Of a stretch of 64,000 nucleotides of DNA, positions 16,382-25,119 are shown piece by piece (the stretch's first letter is position 1; each line of letters begins with the position of its first letter). The notes under the pieces are model-generated. The model searched no databases and was not told the origin of the DNA. It saw only the letters and a program-made list of their open reading frames with translations. Source of the DNA: Oscillospiraceae bacterium (GTDB lineage: Bacteria > Bacillota > Clostridia > Oscillospirales > Oscillospiraceae); the NCBI GenBank assembly GCA_017938625.1, contig JAGBBD010000050.1:27999-91998 (forward strand), given 5' to 3'. The translations under genes and the position numbers were made by a program.

Positions 16382-16815
16382 ACATTCTTGTTTTGAACGG
16401 CCCGAATTTGAACCTGCTGGGGCAGAGAGAGCCGGGGATCTACGGCGCAAGGACCTACAAGGATCTGTGTGCCATGATCGAAGAAAAGGCAAAGCAGCTG
16501 GGTATTGCAGTCGAGGTGCGCCAGACCAATCACGAAGGCGTGCTGGTGGACTGGATCCAGCAGGCGCTGGGCACTTTTGACGCCATCGTCATCAATCCGG
16601 CTGCCTACACTCATACCAGCGTGGCGATTTTGGATGCCGCCAAGGCAGTGACCCTTCCCATGGTGGAGGTGCACATCTCCGATGTGAGCAAGCGGGAGGA
16701 CTTCCGTCAGGTGAGCTACATCCGTGCCGCCTGCCAAAAGACCATCGCCGGCCACGGCTTCGAGGGTTATCTGGAAGCCATGGAATATCTGGCATCCAAT
16801 TCAATTGACAATTGA
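16378..16815 (+). CDS. aroQ: Type II 3-dehydroquinate dehydratase
   Basis: 145 residues. Small dodecameric shikimate-pathway enzyme that converts 3-dehydroquinate to 3-dehydroshikimate. Motifs: LNGPNLNLLGQREPGIYG with the catalytic tyrosine, NPAAYTHTS, and VEVHISD with the catalytic histidine. It is translationally coupled to galT although the pathways are unrelated. The last residues (NSIDN) and the stop run into an AT-rich intergenic repeat, so the native C-terminus may have been altered by that insertion. Confidence 0.93.
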   Translation: MNILVLNGPNLNLLGQREPGIYGARTYKDLCAMIEEKAKQLGIAVEVRQTNHEGVLVDWIQQALGTFDAIVINPAAYTHTSVAILDAAKAVTLPMVEVHISDVSKREDFRQVSYIRAACQKTIAGHGFEGYLEAMEYLASNSIDN

Positions 16816-17047
16816 CAATGGAGAATTGACAATGAATGTGTCGGCCCCGCCGACGGATTTTAATGTTAGGCAGCACCCATGCCTCCCTCTGATGAGGGAG
16901 GTGGCATTTGCGAAGCAAATGACGGAGGGAGAGCTACTACCCCTCAGTCAAAATCAGAGATTTTGCCAGCTCCCATTTGTCAGGGGAGCCAAGGGTGCAG
17001 TGCATCTTGTAGGGCGGTCTGCCCCCAGACCGCCGGGTGCAGGCAGA
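16800..17047. repeat. Composite intergenic repeat downstream of aroQ
   Basis: In order: TTGACAAT-like short direct repeats (16800-16834), a GTCGGC/GCCGAC hairpin (16837-16858), two facing hairpin elements of the DUF559-cassette type (16881-16931 and 16934-16990), and a GTAGGG-hairpin-GTGCAGGCAG unit (17008-17046). The second stems (CATTTGC/GCAAATG and CAAAATC/GATTTTG) differ from other copies but stay complementary. There is no gene between the facing elements. Confidence 0.75.
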
Positions 17048-17055
17048 AAAACATA

Positions 17056-17093
17056 ACACGAAGCCCGGTTCCTGTGGGAACCGGGCTTCGTGT
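17056..17093 (-). terminator. uvrA terminator
   Basis: A 17-bp stem (ACACGAAGCCCGGTTCC) with a TGTG loop directly beyond the uvrA stop. On the minus strand it leads into a T-rich stretch. Confidence 0.85.
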
Positions 17094-19919
17094 TTATTTG
17101 AGGCTTCGTTTCAGGTACTGGCCAGTGTAGCTCTTTTTGTTTTTTGCCACCTCTTCCGGAGTGCCGGTGGCGACGATGGTGCCGCCGCGGTCGCCGCCCT
17201 CCGGGCCAAGGTCGATGATATGGTCGCAGACCTTGATCACATCCAGATTGTGCTCGATGACCAGCACCGTATTGCCGGTGTCTACCAATGCCTGCAGGAC
17301 ATCAATGAGCTTGTGCACATCTGCCATGTGCAGACCTGTGGTAGGCTCATCGAGGATATAGAAGGTTCTGCCTGTGGCTCTGCGGCTGAGCTCCGTTGCC
17401 AGTTTCACGCGCTGGGCTTCGCCGCCGGACAGGGTGGTGGAGCTCTGTCCCAGCTTCACATAGCCAAGGCCCACATCCACCAGGGTCTGCACCTTGTGGC
17501 GCAGCTTGGGCAGGTTTTCAAAGAAGCCGAGGGCTTCCTCCGCCGTCATTTCCAGCACATCGGCAATGGTCTTGCCCTTGTAGGTGACCTCCAGCGTCTC
17601 CCGGTTGTAGCGCTTGCCGTGGCAGACGTCACAGGGCACATACACATCGGGCAAAAAGTGCATCTCGATCTTCACAAGACCGTCGCCGCAGCAGGCCTCG
17701 CAGCGTCCGCCTTTCACATTGAAGGAGAAGCGTCCGGGGCCGTAGCCGCGCGCCTTGGCTTCTGCCGTGGAGGCGAACAGGTCGCGGATATCGTTGAACA
17801 GACCTGTGTAGGTGGCGGGATTGGAGCGGGGTGTGCGTCCGATGGGGCTCTGGTCGATTCCAACCACCTTGTCAAGGTGCTCCAGACCTTCGATGCGGTC
17901 ATGGACACCGGCGCGGACTCTTGCCCGGTTCAGCTTGCAGGACAATGTCTTATAGAGGATCTCGTTGACAAGTGAGGACTTGCCGGAGCCGGACACACCG
18001 GTGACGCAGGTGAAGGTTCCCAGAGGGATCTCCACATCGATATTCTGCAGATTGTTTTCCCTCGCGCCGCAGATCTTCAGGCTTTTGCCGTTTCCTTCTC
18101 TGCGGGAAGCCGGGATGGGGATCTTCTTGAAGCCGGACAGATACTGCCCTGTGATGCTGCGCTTGCAGGCCGTAATGTCTTCCAGAGAACCTGCCGCCAC
18201 GATCTCGCCGCCGTGGACACCGGCACCGGGGCCAACATCCACGATGTAATCCGCAGCGCGCATGGTGTCTTCGTCGTGCTCCACCACAAGCAGGGTGTTG
18301 CCAAGGTCACGCAGTCGCTTCAGGGTGGCGATCAGCTTGTCGTTGTCGCGCTGGTGCAGACCGATGGAGGGCTCGTCAAGAATATACAAAACGCCCATGA
18401 GGCTGCTGCCGATCTGGGTCGCCAGACGGATGCGCTGGGCTTCACCGCCTGACAAGGTGGCAGCGGCACGGCTGAGGGTCAGATAGGGCAGACCCACGCT
18501 GTGCAGAAAGCCGAGGCGGGACTTGATCTCCTTGAGGATCTGCTCCGCGATCTGCGCCTGTGCACCGGTCAGCTCCAGGTTTTCCACAAATTCCAGCGCG
18601 TCATGGACATTCAGACAGCAGAAATCCCAGATCGCCATACCGCCAACGGTGACGGCGCGGCTCACATCGGACAGGCGCTGCCCCTTGCAGTGGGGGCAGG
18701 GCTTGGTGGACATACACTCCTCCAGCTCCTTCTTTGCCCACTCGGACTGGGTCTCCTCAAAGCGCCGGGACACATTGGGCAAAATGCCCTCAAAGGGCTG
18801 GGACAGTACACCGTAGCCGCTGCCGCGCTCGTAGCGCAGCTCCAGCTTTTCAAGCCCTGTGCCGTTTAAGATCACATCCTTAGCTTTGTCGGGCAGCTCC
18901 TGCCACGGGGTGGACAGGGAGAAGTCATACTTCTTGGAAAGAGCATCGTAATACATCCGGCACACGGTGTCGGACTTAGGGTTGCTCCAGCCGGACAGCT
19001 GGATGGCGCCCTCTGAGATGGACTTGGTCTTATCGGGGATGATCAGATCCACGTCCGCCACCATCTGCATACCAAGACCCGTACACACAGGGCAGGCGCC
19101 GTAGGGGTTGTTGAAGGAGAACATTCTGGGCGAAAGCTCCGGCATGGAAACGCCGCAGTCGTCACAGGCATAGTTCTGGGAGAACAAGGTGATGCTGTCA
19201 TCCGCCACTTGATGCAGCAGCACCAGACCGCCGGACAGATGGCAGGCAGTCTCAATGGAATCTGCCAGTCTTTTCTGCATATCCTCCCGGACGGTGAGGC
19301 GATCCACCACGATCTCGATGTGGTGCTTTTTGTTCTTTTCCAGCGGGATCTCTTCCGTCAGATCATACACGATGCCGTCTGCCCGCACACGGGAAAAGCC
19401 GCCCTTCCGGGCATCGTCCAGCACTTTCTGGTGCTCGCCCTTTTTGCCGCGGATGACGGGAGCCAGCAGCTGAAACCGCGTCCCCTCCGGCAGGAGCATG
19501 ATCTGATCCACGATCTGATCCACCGTCTGGCGCTTGATCTCCTTGCCGCACTTGGGGCAGTGGGGCGTACCCACCCGTGCCCACAAAAGGCGCAGATAGT
19601 CATAGATCTCCGTTACCGTGCCCACGGTAGAGCGCGGGTTTTTGGAGGTGGTCTTCTGGTCGATGGAAATGGCAGGGGACAGACCGTCGATCTGATCCAC
19701 ATCCGGCTTATCCATCTGTCCGAGGAACATTCTGGCATAGGAACTCAAACTCTCCACATACCGCCGCTGTCCTTCGGCATAAATGGTATCAAAGGCAAGA
19801 GAGGATTTGCCGGAGCCGGAAAGCCCCGTCAGCACCACCAGCTGGTCTCTGGGAATCTCCAGATCCACATTTTTCAGATTGTTTTCCCTTGCGCCCTTGA
19901 TCAAAATGCGTTCTAACAT
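17094..19919 (-). CDS. uvrA: Excinuclease ABC subunit A
   Basis: 941 residues, full length. DNA-damage recognition ATPase of nucleotide excision repair; it loads UvrB. Two ABC ATPase modules: Walker [10 protein letters not shown] and GVSGSGKSS, signatures [12 protein letters not shown] and [12 protein letters not shown]. Zinc modules are visible (CPKCG, CDDCG ... [16 protein letters not shown] ... CDVCHGKRY). It is a single gene with its own promoter and terminator; uvrB and uvrC are not in the window. Confidence 0.97.
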   Translation of the reverse strand: MLERILIKGARENNLKNVDLEIPRDQLVVLTGLSGSGKSSLAFDTIYAEGQRRYVESLSSYARMFLGQMDKPDVDQIDGLSPAISIDQKTTSKNPRSTVGTVTEIYDYLRLLWARVGTPHCPKCGKEIKRQTVDQIVDQIMLLPEGTRFQLLAPVIRGKKGEHQKVLDDARKGGFSRVRADGIVYDLTEEIPLEKNKKHHIEIVVDRLTVREDMQKRLADSIETACHLSGGLVLLHQVADDSITLFSQNYACDDCGVSMPELSPRMFSFNNPYGACPVCTGLGMQMVADVDLIIPDKTKSISEGAIQLSGWSNPKSDTVCRMYYDALSKKYDFSLSTPWQELPDKAKDVILNGTGLEKLELRYERGSGYGVLSQPFEGILPNVSRRFEETQSEWAKKELEECMSTKPCPHCKGQRLSDVSRAVTVGGMAIWDFCCLNVHDALEFVENLELTGAQAQIAEQILKEIKSRLGFLHSVGLPYLTLSRAAATLSGGEAQRIRLATQIGSSLMGVLYILDEPSIGLHQRDNDKLIATLKRLRDLGNTLLVVEHDEDTMRAADYIVDVGPGAGVHGGEIVAAGSLEDITACKRSITGQYLSGFKKIPIPASRREGNGKSLKICGARENNLQNIDVEIPLGTFTCVTGVSGSGKSSLVNEILYKTLSCKLNRARVRAGVHDRIEGLEHLDKVVGIDQSPIGRTPRSNPATYTGLFNDIRDLFASTAEAKARGYGPGRFSFNVKGGRCEACCGDGLVKIEMHFLPDVYVPCDVCHGKRYNRETLEVTYKGKTIADVLEMTAEEALGFFENLPKLRHKVQTLVDVGLGYVKLGQSSTTLSGGEAQRVKLATELSRRATGRTFYILDEPTTGLHMADVHKLIDVLQALVDTGNTVLVIEHNLDVIKVCDHIIDLGPEGGDRGGTIVATGTPEEVAKNKKSYTGQYLKRSLK

Positions 19920-19951
19920 AGCATACCTCTTTCATGGGTAAACTTTTTAGT

Positions 19952-19980
19952 ATTATAGCATACGGTTTTTTTATTCTCAA
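19952..19980 (-). promoter_or_regulatory. uvrA promoter
   Basis: Minus strand TTGAGA (19975-19980), a 17-bp spacer and TATAAT (19952-19957). I did not find a LexA box in it. Confidence 0.7.
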
Positions 19981-20011
19981 CCATATGTTCGTAAACTTTC
20001 TGTGACATCCC

Positions 20012-20039
20012 TTGTATCTTTGGAAAAAAGTAGTATAAT
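20012..20039 (+). promoter_or_regulatory. Cardiolipin synthase promoter
   Basis: TTGTAT (20012-20017), a 16-bp spacer and TATAAT (20034-20039). A strong AGGAGGTGATAC ribosome site follows. Confidence 0.65.
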
Positions 20040-20066
20040 AGTATACACCATTTAGGAGGTGATACA

Positions 20067-21602
20067 GTGCGAAGAAAAGTGAAAAAAATCATGGTCAACC
20101 GTGTGGTGGCGGTGGGTCTTGCCATTTTGCTGCAGCTGGCGGTGTTCCTTGCCATGATGCTGTGGCTGTCGGACTATCGACGCTGGGTACAGGTGGTCAT
20201 GACAGTCCTGTCGGGCATCTCCGTGCTGTATCTGCTCTATGACAGCGCCAACTCCTCCTATAAGATCTCGTGGATCATTCTGATTCTGGCATTTCCCGTG
20301 GCAGGCATCTGTATCTACATGACCTTTGGCGGCAGACGGCTCAGCAGAAGCGTCCGAAAAAAGATGTTCCGTGCCGATGAGATCATCCGCTCCAACCTGT
20401 GGCAGGAGAAGATCACCTTTGAGACCCTGCAGTCCGTGTCTGATCCCGGTGCTGCCATGTCCTCGTATCTGAACAATACCACAGGCTTTCCTGCCTATGA
20501 CAACACCCACACGGAATATTTTTCCCAGGGCGAAGCAGCTTATGAGCGGATGCTGCAGGAACTGAAAAAGGCAGAAAAGTATATTTTCTTAGAGTATTTC
20601 ATCATTGGCGAAGGCGTGATGTGGGACGGCATTTTGCAGATTCTGAAGGAAAAAGCCGCAGCCGGTGTAGATGTGCGCGTCATGTATGACGGCTTCGGCT
20701 GTATGACCACTCTGCCGACGCATTATGAGCGTACCCTTGCCGCATGGGGCATCCGCGCCAAGGTCTTCAATCCGGTGCTGCCTGTGCTGACAGGCAGAGT
20801 CAATAACCGCAGCCACCGCAAGCTGACCATCATCGACGGCAAGGTGGGCTTTACCGGCGGTATCAATCTGGCGGATGAATACATCAATGAAGAAGAGCGC
20901 TTCGGTCACTGGAAGGACTGCGGCATCTGTCTCAAGGGCGAAGGCGTCTGGGCTATGACGGTCATGTTCCTGTCCATGTGGGACAGCCAGACCGGAGAGC
21001 GGGAGAATGTTTCCGCCTTCCGTCCCGAGTATCCCTATCGTCTGGCAGGCGGCGAAGGCTTTGTCCAGCCCTATGCCGATACCCCTCTGGATACGGAGGA
21101 TGTGTCGGAAAATCTGCTGGTCAATCTGTTTCAGCGTGCGGTGCACTCTATTTACATTATGACGCCGTATCTGATCCTGGACGATAAGATCACATCTTCC
21201 TTGCTGTGTGCCGCCAAGTCCGGCGTGGATGTGCGCATCATCACGCCCCATGTGCCGGATAAGTGGTATGTCCATGCGGTGACGAGAGCCAACTATGAAA
21301 TGCTCACGGAAGCCGGTATCCGAATCTATGAATACACTCCGGGTTTTATCCATTCCAAGGTCTATCTGGTGGATGACCGCTATGCCGTGACCGGCACGGT
21401 CAATCTGGATTTCCGCAGTCTGTATCTGCATTTTGAAAATGCGGTGTTCCTCTATGAGCCTACCTGCATCGCTTCCGTGGCGGATGATTTCCAGCGCACG
21501 TTCCCCCAGTGCGAGGAGATCACATGGCGCAAATGCCGCAACACAGGTCTGCGGCAGCGTCTGATTCGTGCAGCTTTGCGGATTTTTGCGCCTTTGATGT
21601 AA
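20067..21602 (+). CDS. cls: Cardiolipin synthase (phospholipase D family)
   Basis: 511 residues. It condenses two phosphatidylglycerols into cardiolipin at the membrane. Two N-terminal membrane helices (about residues 12-34 and 38-60) and a third hydrophobic segment (SWIILILAFPVAGICIYMTF) precede two phospholipase D HKD motifs, HRKLTIIDGKVGFTGG and HSKVYLVDDRYAVTGTVN. The GTG start at 20067 is set by the ribosome site 8 bp upstream. Confidence 0.93.
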   Translation: MRRKVKKIMVNRVVAVGLAILLQLAVFLAMMLWLSDYRRWVQVVMTVLSGISVLYLLYDSANSSYKISWIILILAFPVAGICIYMTFGGRRLSRSVRKKMFRADEIIRSNLWQEKITFETLQSVSDPGAAMSSYLNNTTGFPAYDNTHTEYFSQGEAAYERMLQELKKAEKYIFLEYFIIGEGVMWDGILQILKEKAAAGVDVRVMYDGFGCMTTLPTHYERTLAAWGIRAKVFNPVLPVLTGRVNNRSHRKLTIIDGKVGFTGGINLADEYINEEERFGHWKDCGICLKGEGVWAMTVMFLSMWDSQTGERENVSAFRPEYPYRLAGGEGFVQPYADTPLDTEDVSENLLVNLFQRAVHSIYIMTPYLILDDKITSSLLCAAKSGVDVRIITPHVPDKWYVHAVTRANYEMLTEAGIRIYEYTPGFIHSKVYLVDDRYAVTGTVNLDFRSLYLHFENAVFLYEPTCIASVADDFQRTFPQCEEITWRKCRNTGLRQRLIRAALRIFAPLM

Positions 21603-21623
21603 GAATTTGGTATAAAAATACCA

Positions 21624-21652
21624 TTGAAAAGTGAACAAAACAAGGCTATAAT
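21624..21652 (+). promoter_or_regulatory. Promoter of the 76-residue protein gene
   Basis: TTGAAA (21624-21629), a 17-bp spacer and TATAAT (21647-21652). Confidence 0.7.
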
Positions 21653-21681
21653 GAGGAAAAACCGAAAGGAAGGTTTCTTAC

Positions 21682-21912
21682 ATGAAAAAAGTTATCTGCA
21701 AAAAAGAATACGATACCGAAACTGCTTCCCTGATCAAGCAGTACACCGTGGGCGCTTTTGGTGATCCCGCCGGCTTCGAAGAGACTCTGTACCAGACCGC
21801 TGATGGTCTGTACTTTGTCTATGTCTGCGGCGGCGAGGCTTCTCCCTATCCCACCGAAGACATCCAGCGCATCGCCAAGACCAAGGTCAAGGAGTGGCTG
21901 GCAAACCACTAA
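21682..21912 (+). CDS. Small hypothetical protein
   Basis: 76 residues, soluble, starting MKKVICKKEYDTETA. It has an aromatic beta-rich middle (GLYFVYVCGGEASPYP) and a basic helical tail (RIAKTKVKEWLANH). It has its own promoter, an AAGGAAGG ribosome site and a strong terminator, so it is an independent, probably well-expressed gene. The family is not recognised. Confidence 0.75.
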   Translation: MKKVICKKEYDTETASLIKQYTVGAFGDPAGFEETLYQTADGLYFVYVCGGEASPYPTEDIQRIAKTKVKEWLANH

Positions 21913-21921
21913 GCGAAAAAG

Positions 21922-21952
21922 CGGCGTTCATTGATATGAACGCCGTTTTTTT
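21922..21952 (+). terminator. Rho-independent terminator
   Basis: CGGCGTTCA / TGAACGCCG stem, 6-base loop, then TTTTTTT. Confidence 0.9.
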
Positions 21953-22066
21953 AATTGACAATATCGCTTCGCGACAGATTGGAAAGGCCCTGCCATGCTT
22001 GTCATTGCGAGGGAGAATCTGAAAGATTCGACCGTGGCAATCTCAGGGCCGTTTTAGATTGCCACA
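21953..22066. repeat. Composite repeat upstream of the SDR gene
   Basis: A short TTGACAAT unit and TCGCttcGCGA hairpin (21953-21980) are followed by a TGTCATTGCGAGG ... CGTGGCAATCT unit (22000-22043) whose inner stem is GAATC/GATTC, then an inverted AGATTGCCAC end at 22055-22066. The SDR gene begins 25 bp later. Confidence 0.7.
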
Positions 22067-22090
22067 TATGAGGGATTGAAAGGAGAAACT

Positions 22091-22795
22091 ATGTTTCACG
22101 ATAAAGTAGTTGTTATCACAGGCGGCGCGCAGGGCATCGGCAGATGCATGGCGCAGGAATTCAGAAAGCAGGGCGCAAAAGTCTGCGTCATCGATGTGCA
22201 GCCGGGCGACCACTATGTGGGAGATATCTCCAAAAAGGACGTGCTGGAGGCTTTCGCCGCCCATGTCATCGGCGAGCACGGTCACATCGATGTACTGGTC
22301 AACAATGCGCTTCCCATTATGCGCGGTCTGGATGCGTGCACCTATGAGGAATTTGAGTATGCTCTGCAGGTGGGCGTCACCGCACCCTTTTACCTCAGCA
22401 AGCTCTTTGCGCCTCACTTTGCACCCGGCGGCAGTATTCTGAACATCTCCTCTTCCCGTGACAGAATGAGCCAGCCCCAGTCCGAGAGCTACACCGCAGC
22501 CAAGGGCGGCATCCATGCTCTGACCCATGCACTGGCTGTGAGTCTGGCAGGTCGGGTACGGGTCAACTCCATCTCTCCCGGCTGGATCGATACGGATTAC
22601 CGTGTTTACGAAGGCCCCGATGCCACCCAGCAGCCTGCGGGCAGAGTGGGTGATCCCATGGACATTGCCAACATGGCGCTGTTTCTGTGCTCAGACAAGG
22701 CAGGCTTTATCACAGGCGAAAACGTCTGCATCGACGGCGGCATGACCAAGCTCATGATCTACCATGGCGACCACGGATGGACGCTAAATAATTGA
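22091..22795 (+). CDS. Short-chain dehydrogenase/reductase
   Basis: About 234 residues, classical SDR: NAD(P) motif TGGAQGIG, the NNA stretch, catalytic Ser in NISSSRDRM, and YTAAK with Tyr and Lys. The C-terminal IDGGMTKLMIY resembles FabG and sugar-alcohol dehydrogenases. ATG 22091 follows AGGAG by 5 bp. Asp at the end of the second strand (VIDVQ) suggests NAD preference. The substrate is unknown and the gene stands alone between repeats. Confidence 0.88.
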   Translation: MFHDKVVVITGGAQGIGRCMAQEFRKQGAKVCVIDVQPGDHYVGDISKKDVLEAFAAHVIGEHGHIDVLVNNALPIMRGLDACTYEEFEYALQVGVTAPFYLSKLFAPHFAPGGSILNISSSRDRMSQPQSESYTAAKGGIHALTHALAVSLAGRVRVNSISPGWIDTDYRVYEGPDATQQPAGRVGDPMDIANMALFLCSDKAGFITGENVCIDGGMTKLMIYHGDHGWTLNN

Positions 22796-22929
22796 CAATT
22801 GATAATGGACAATTGACGATTGTGGTGTCGCTGTGCGACAGATTGAAATTTTGGTTTGCACCCATTAAGCCTTCCCCTCTCAGGGGAAGGTGCCGAACAA
22901 AGTGAGGCGGATGAGGTGTGTGCAGGCAG
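22788..22929. repeat. Composite repeat downstream of the SDR gene
   Basis: In order: TTGACAAT-like direct repeats (22788-22822, beginning inside the last SDR codons), a GTCGctgtgCGAC hairpin (22824-22846), and a DUF559-type hairpin element (22868-22929) with CCTTCCCCT/AGGGGAAGG stem and the GTGTGCAGGCAG tail. Confidence 0.7.
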
Positions 22930-22932
22930 CAA

Positions 22933-22966
22933 AAGAAGGACGCAGCGTTTTTGCTGCGTCCTTCTT
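22933..22966 (-). terminator. Terminator of the zinc-ribbon gene
   Basis: AAGAAGGACGCAGC / GCTGCGTCCTTCTT stem with a 6-base loop. On the minus strand it reads into TTTTGC. Confidence 0.8.
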
Positions 22967-22978
22967 GATTGGAAAGAT

Positions 22979-23200
22979 TTATTCTCCCGGGCTGGGACTT
23001 GTGACCTTGCCCAAGTTCCAGGTGTAGGCGGCGCTTTCGGCAGCCTTTCGGCGGTCTTCGGGCTTGGAATAGGTGGCGATGGCAGTCTGCGCGCCGCAGT
23101 CGCAGCACTGGATGGTAAATGCCCAGCCGCCTTCTTCAAACATGGCTGCAGCGCCGCCGCAGATGGGGCAGTCCTGCAGAGAAATATCACTTAGATCCAT
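22979..23200 (-). CDS. Lar-like small zinc-ribbon protein
   Basis: 73 residues with two CxxC pairs (CPICGG and CCDCGA) and the layout of the Lar/restriction-alleviation family: CPxCGG, aromatic strand (WAFTIQCCDCGA), then a helix ending AAYTWN. ATG 23200 follows AGGAGG. Phage-encoded relatives modulate type I restriction, but most chromosomal copies have no assigned role. Confidence 0.75.
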   Translation of the reverse strand: MDLSDISLQDCPICGGAAAMFEEGGWAFTIQCCDCGAQTAIATYSKPEDRRKAAESAAYTWNLGKVTSPSPGE

Positions 23201-23253
23201 ATGGGTATCCTCCTTGTGGTTTGGTAACAGAGTATCATTTATCAAATGCGGTG

Positions 23254-25029
23254 TCAAGAGTCGGCGGCAATGCGCTCTGCCAGCTCATTGAGATAGACCC
23301 AGCGCTCCATTTTTTCCTCCAGCTTCTGCTGCAGCTGTTCTTTTTCCTCCATAGCATTCTGCAGCGCCACAAAGTCTGCGCCGCTGGCAGCGATACGCCC
23401 TTCGCAGTCCTCCAGCTGCTGCTCCAGAGCGGCGATGTCGTCATCAATGGTGGCAAATTCCCGCTGCTCGTTGTAGGAAAACTTCAGCTTTTTGTTTTTT
23501 GGCTTTTCCTGTGCCGCCTTGGGAGCTGCCTTGACGCGCACAGGCTCTGTGAGCTCGCGCTTTTGCAGATAGTCTCCGTAGTTGCCTGTGTAGCGCTCCA
23601 CCTGTCCGCCGGAGCACACTTCGAAGATCTGTTCCGCCACGCGGTCAAGGAAATAGCGGTCATGGGACACGGCGATGACAGGGCCGGGGAAATGTTCCAG
23701 ATAGTCCTCCAGAATGGATAAGGTGGTAATATCCAGGTCGTTGGTAGGCTCGTCCAGCAGGAGCACATTGGGTGCTGCCATGAGGATGCTCAGAAGATAC
23801 ACTCTGCGCTTCTCGCCGCCGGAGAGCCTGCCGATGGGGCTGTGCTGCATGGCAGGGGGGAACAGGAACCGCTCCAGCATCTGCGATGCGGTGAAGCTGC
23901 CCTCGTCTGTCCGGACTTCCGAGGCGATGCCGCGGATCAGCTCTATGACGGTCATATTGGGGTCAAGCTCTCTGCCCTCCTGGGTAAAGTAGCCGATCTG
24001 CACCGTGGCGCCTGTTTCGATATTGCCCTCATCCGGCGGAAAACGTCCTGCGATCAGATTGAGAAGCGTGGATTTTCCTGCGCCGTTTCTGCCCACGATG
24101 CCGATGCGGTCTTCCCGCAGCAGCCGATAGGAAAAATCCCGGAGCACGCATTTGTCATCAAAGGACTTGCTCACGCCCTCCAGATTGAGGATCTGCTTGC
24201 CCAGTCGGCTGGATGCCGCACCTATCTGCACCGTGTCGTCATACTGCGGTGCCTGCTGATTTTTTAACGCTTCGTAGCGGTCGATGCGCTCCTTGCTCTT
24301 GGTGGTGCGCGCCTTACAGCCGCGGATGATCCATTGGTACTCATGGCGCAGAATGGTCTGGCGCTTGCGCTCAGAGGCCTCCGCCATCTCCTCCCGCTGG
24401 GCTTTCAGCTCCAGATATTTGGAGTAGTTGGCTTCAAAATAGCTCAGCTTGCCGCGGCTCAGCTCTGCGATTCTGGTGGCGACGCGCTCTAAAAAATAGC
24501 GGTCGTGGGTCACCATGACGATGCCGCCGGGGAAGGAAATGAGCTTCTGCTCCAGCCATGCGGTCATTTCGCTGTCCAGATGGTTGGTAGGCTCATCTAA
24601 AATCAGAACGTCGGCAGGCTGCAGCAGGGCAGCTGCCAGCGCCACACGCTTGCGCTGACCGCCGGAGAGCACGGCAACGGGTTCATACACATTTTCAATA
24701 CCCAGCTTGCTGAGCATGGTGATGGCTTCATATTCATGGACCTGACGGAAGCTGTCATCCTGACTGGCGAAGACCTGTTCCAATACGGTCAGATTTTCAT
24801 CCATGGGTGGGTTCTGTGGCAGGAACACCACCTGCACATTGGGAAACCGTGTCACAATGCCCTTGTCCGGCTCTTCTCTGCCTGCAAGACAGCGCAGGAA
24901 GGTGGACTTGCCGGTGCCGTTGATGCCGATGACGCCCACTTTGTCACCGGGCTCTAAATATAAGGAGGCATCCCTCAGAAGTTCCTTGATGCCGTAGTTG
25001 ATGCTGATCTGTTCGGCGGATAGCAGCAT
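23254..25029 (-). CDS. ABC-F ATPase, Uup-like
   Basis: About 591 residues with two ABC domains and no membrane segment. Walker A GINGTGKST and GRNGAGKST; signatures LSGGQRKRV and LSGGEKRRV; Walker B ILDEPTNHLD and LLDEPTNDLD. An inter-domain linker (about residues 230-300) and a C-terminal coiled coil (last 80 residues) match Uup-type ribosome-associated factors. ABC-F proteins act on the translating ribosome, and some protect it from antibiotics. The start at 25029 follows GAGGTGAT; frames further upstream are antisense to dapF. Confidence 0.92.
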   Translation of the reverse strand: MLLSAEQISINYGIKELLRDASLYLEPGDKVGVIGINGTGKSTFLRCLAGREEPDKGIVTRFPNVQVVFLPQNPPMDENLTVLEQVFASQDDSFRQVHEYEAITMLSKLGIENVYEPVAVLSGGQRKRVALAAALLQPADVLILDEPTNHLDSEMTAWLEQKLISFPGGIVMVTHDRYFLERVATRIAELSRGKLSYFEANYSKYLELKAQREEMAEASERKRQTILRHEYQWIIRGCKARTTKSKERIDRYEALKNQQAPQYDDTVQIGAASSRLGKQILNLEGVSKSFDDKCVLRDFSYRLLREDRIGIVGRNGAGKSTLLNLIAGRFPPDEGNIETGATVQIGYFTQEGRELDPNMTVIELIRGIASEVRTDEGSFTASQMLERFLFPPAMQHSPIGRLSGGEKRRVYLLSILMAAPNVLLLDEPTNDLDITTLSILEDYLEHFPGPVIAVSHDRYFLDRVAEQIFEVCSGGQVERYTGNYGDYLQKRELTEPVRVKAAPKAAQEKPKNKKLKFSYNEQREFATIDDDIAALEQQLEDCEGRIAASGADFVALQNAMEEKEQLQQKLEEKMERWVYLNELAERIAADS

Positions 25030-25048
25030 GATATCACCTCGCCCGACT

Positions 25049-25078
25049 ATTATACCCTGTTTTCTCCCACCTTGACAA
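25049..25078 (-). promoter_or_regulatory. ABC-F gene promoter
   Basis: Minus strand TTGTCA (25073-25078), an 18-bp spacer and TATAAT (25049-25054). Its -35 box overlaps that of dapF. Confidence 0.7.
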
Positions 25079-25100
25079 GGGGCAAAACCATTGCCATAAT
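25072..25100 (+). promoter_or_regulatory. dapF promoter
   Basis: TTGACA (25072-25077), a 17-bp spacer and CATAAT (25095-25100). Confidence 0.7.
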
Positions 25101-25119
25101 GGAGGAAAGGAGTGATCAT

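Noticed and set aside
16881-16990. CRISPR-like repeated hairpins
   Set aside because: Copies are dispersed, not in a regular array, without uniform spacers or cas genes.
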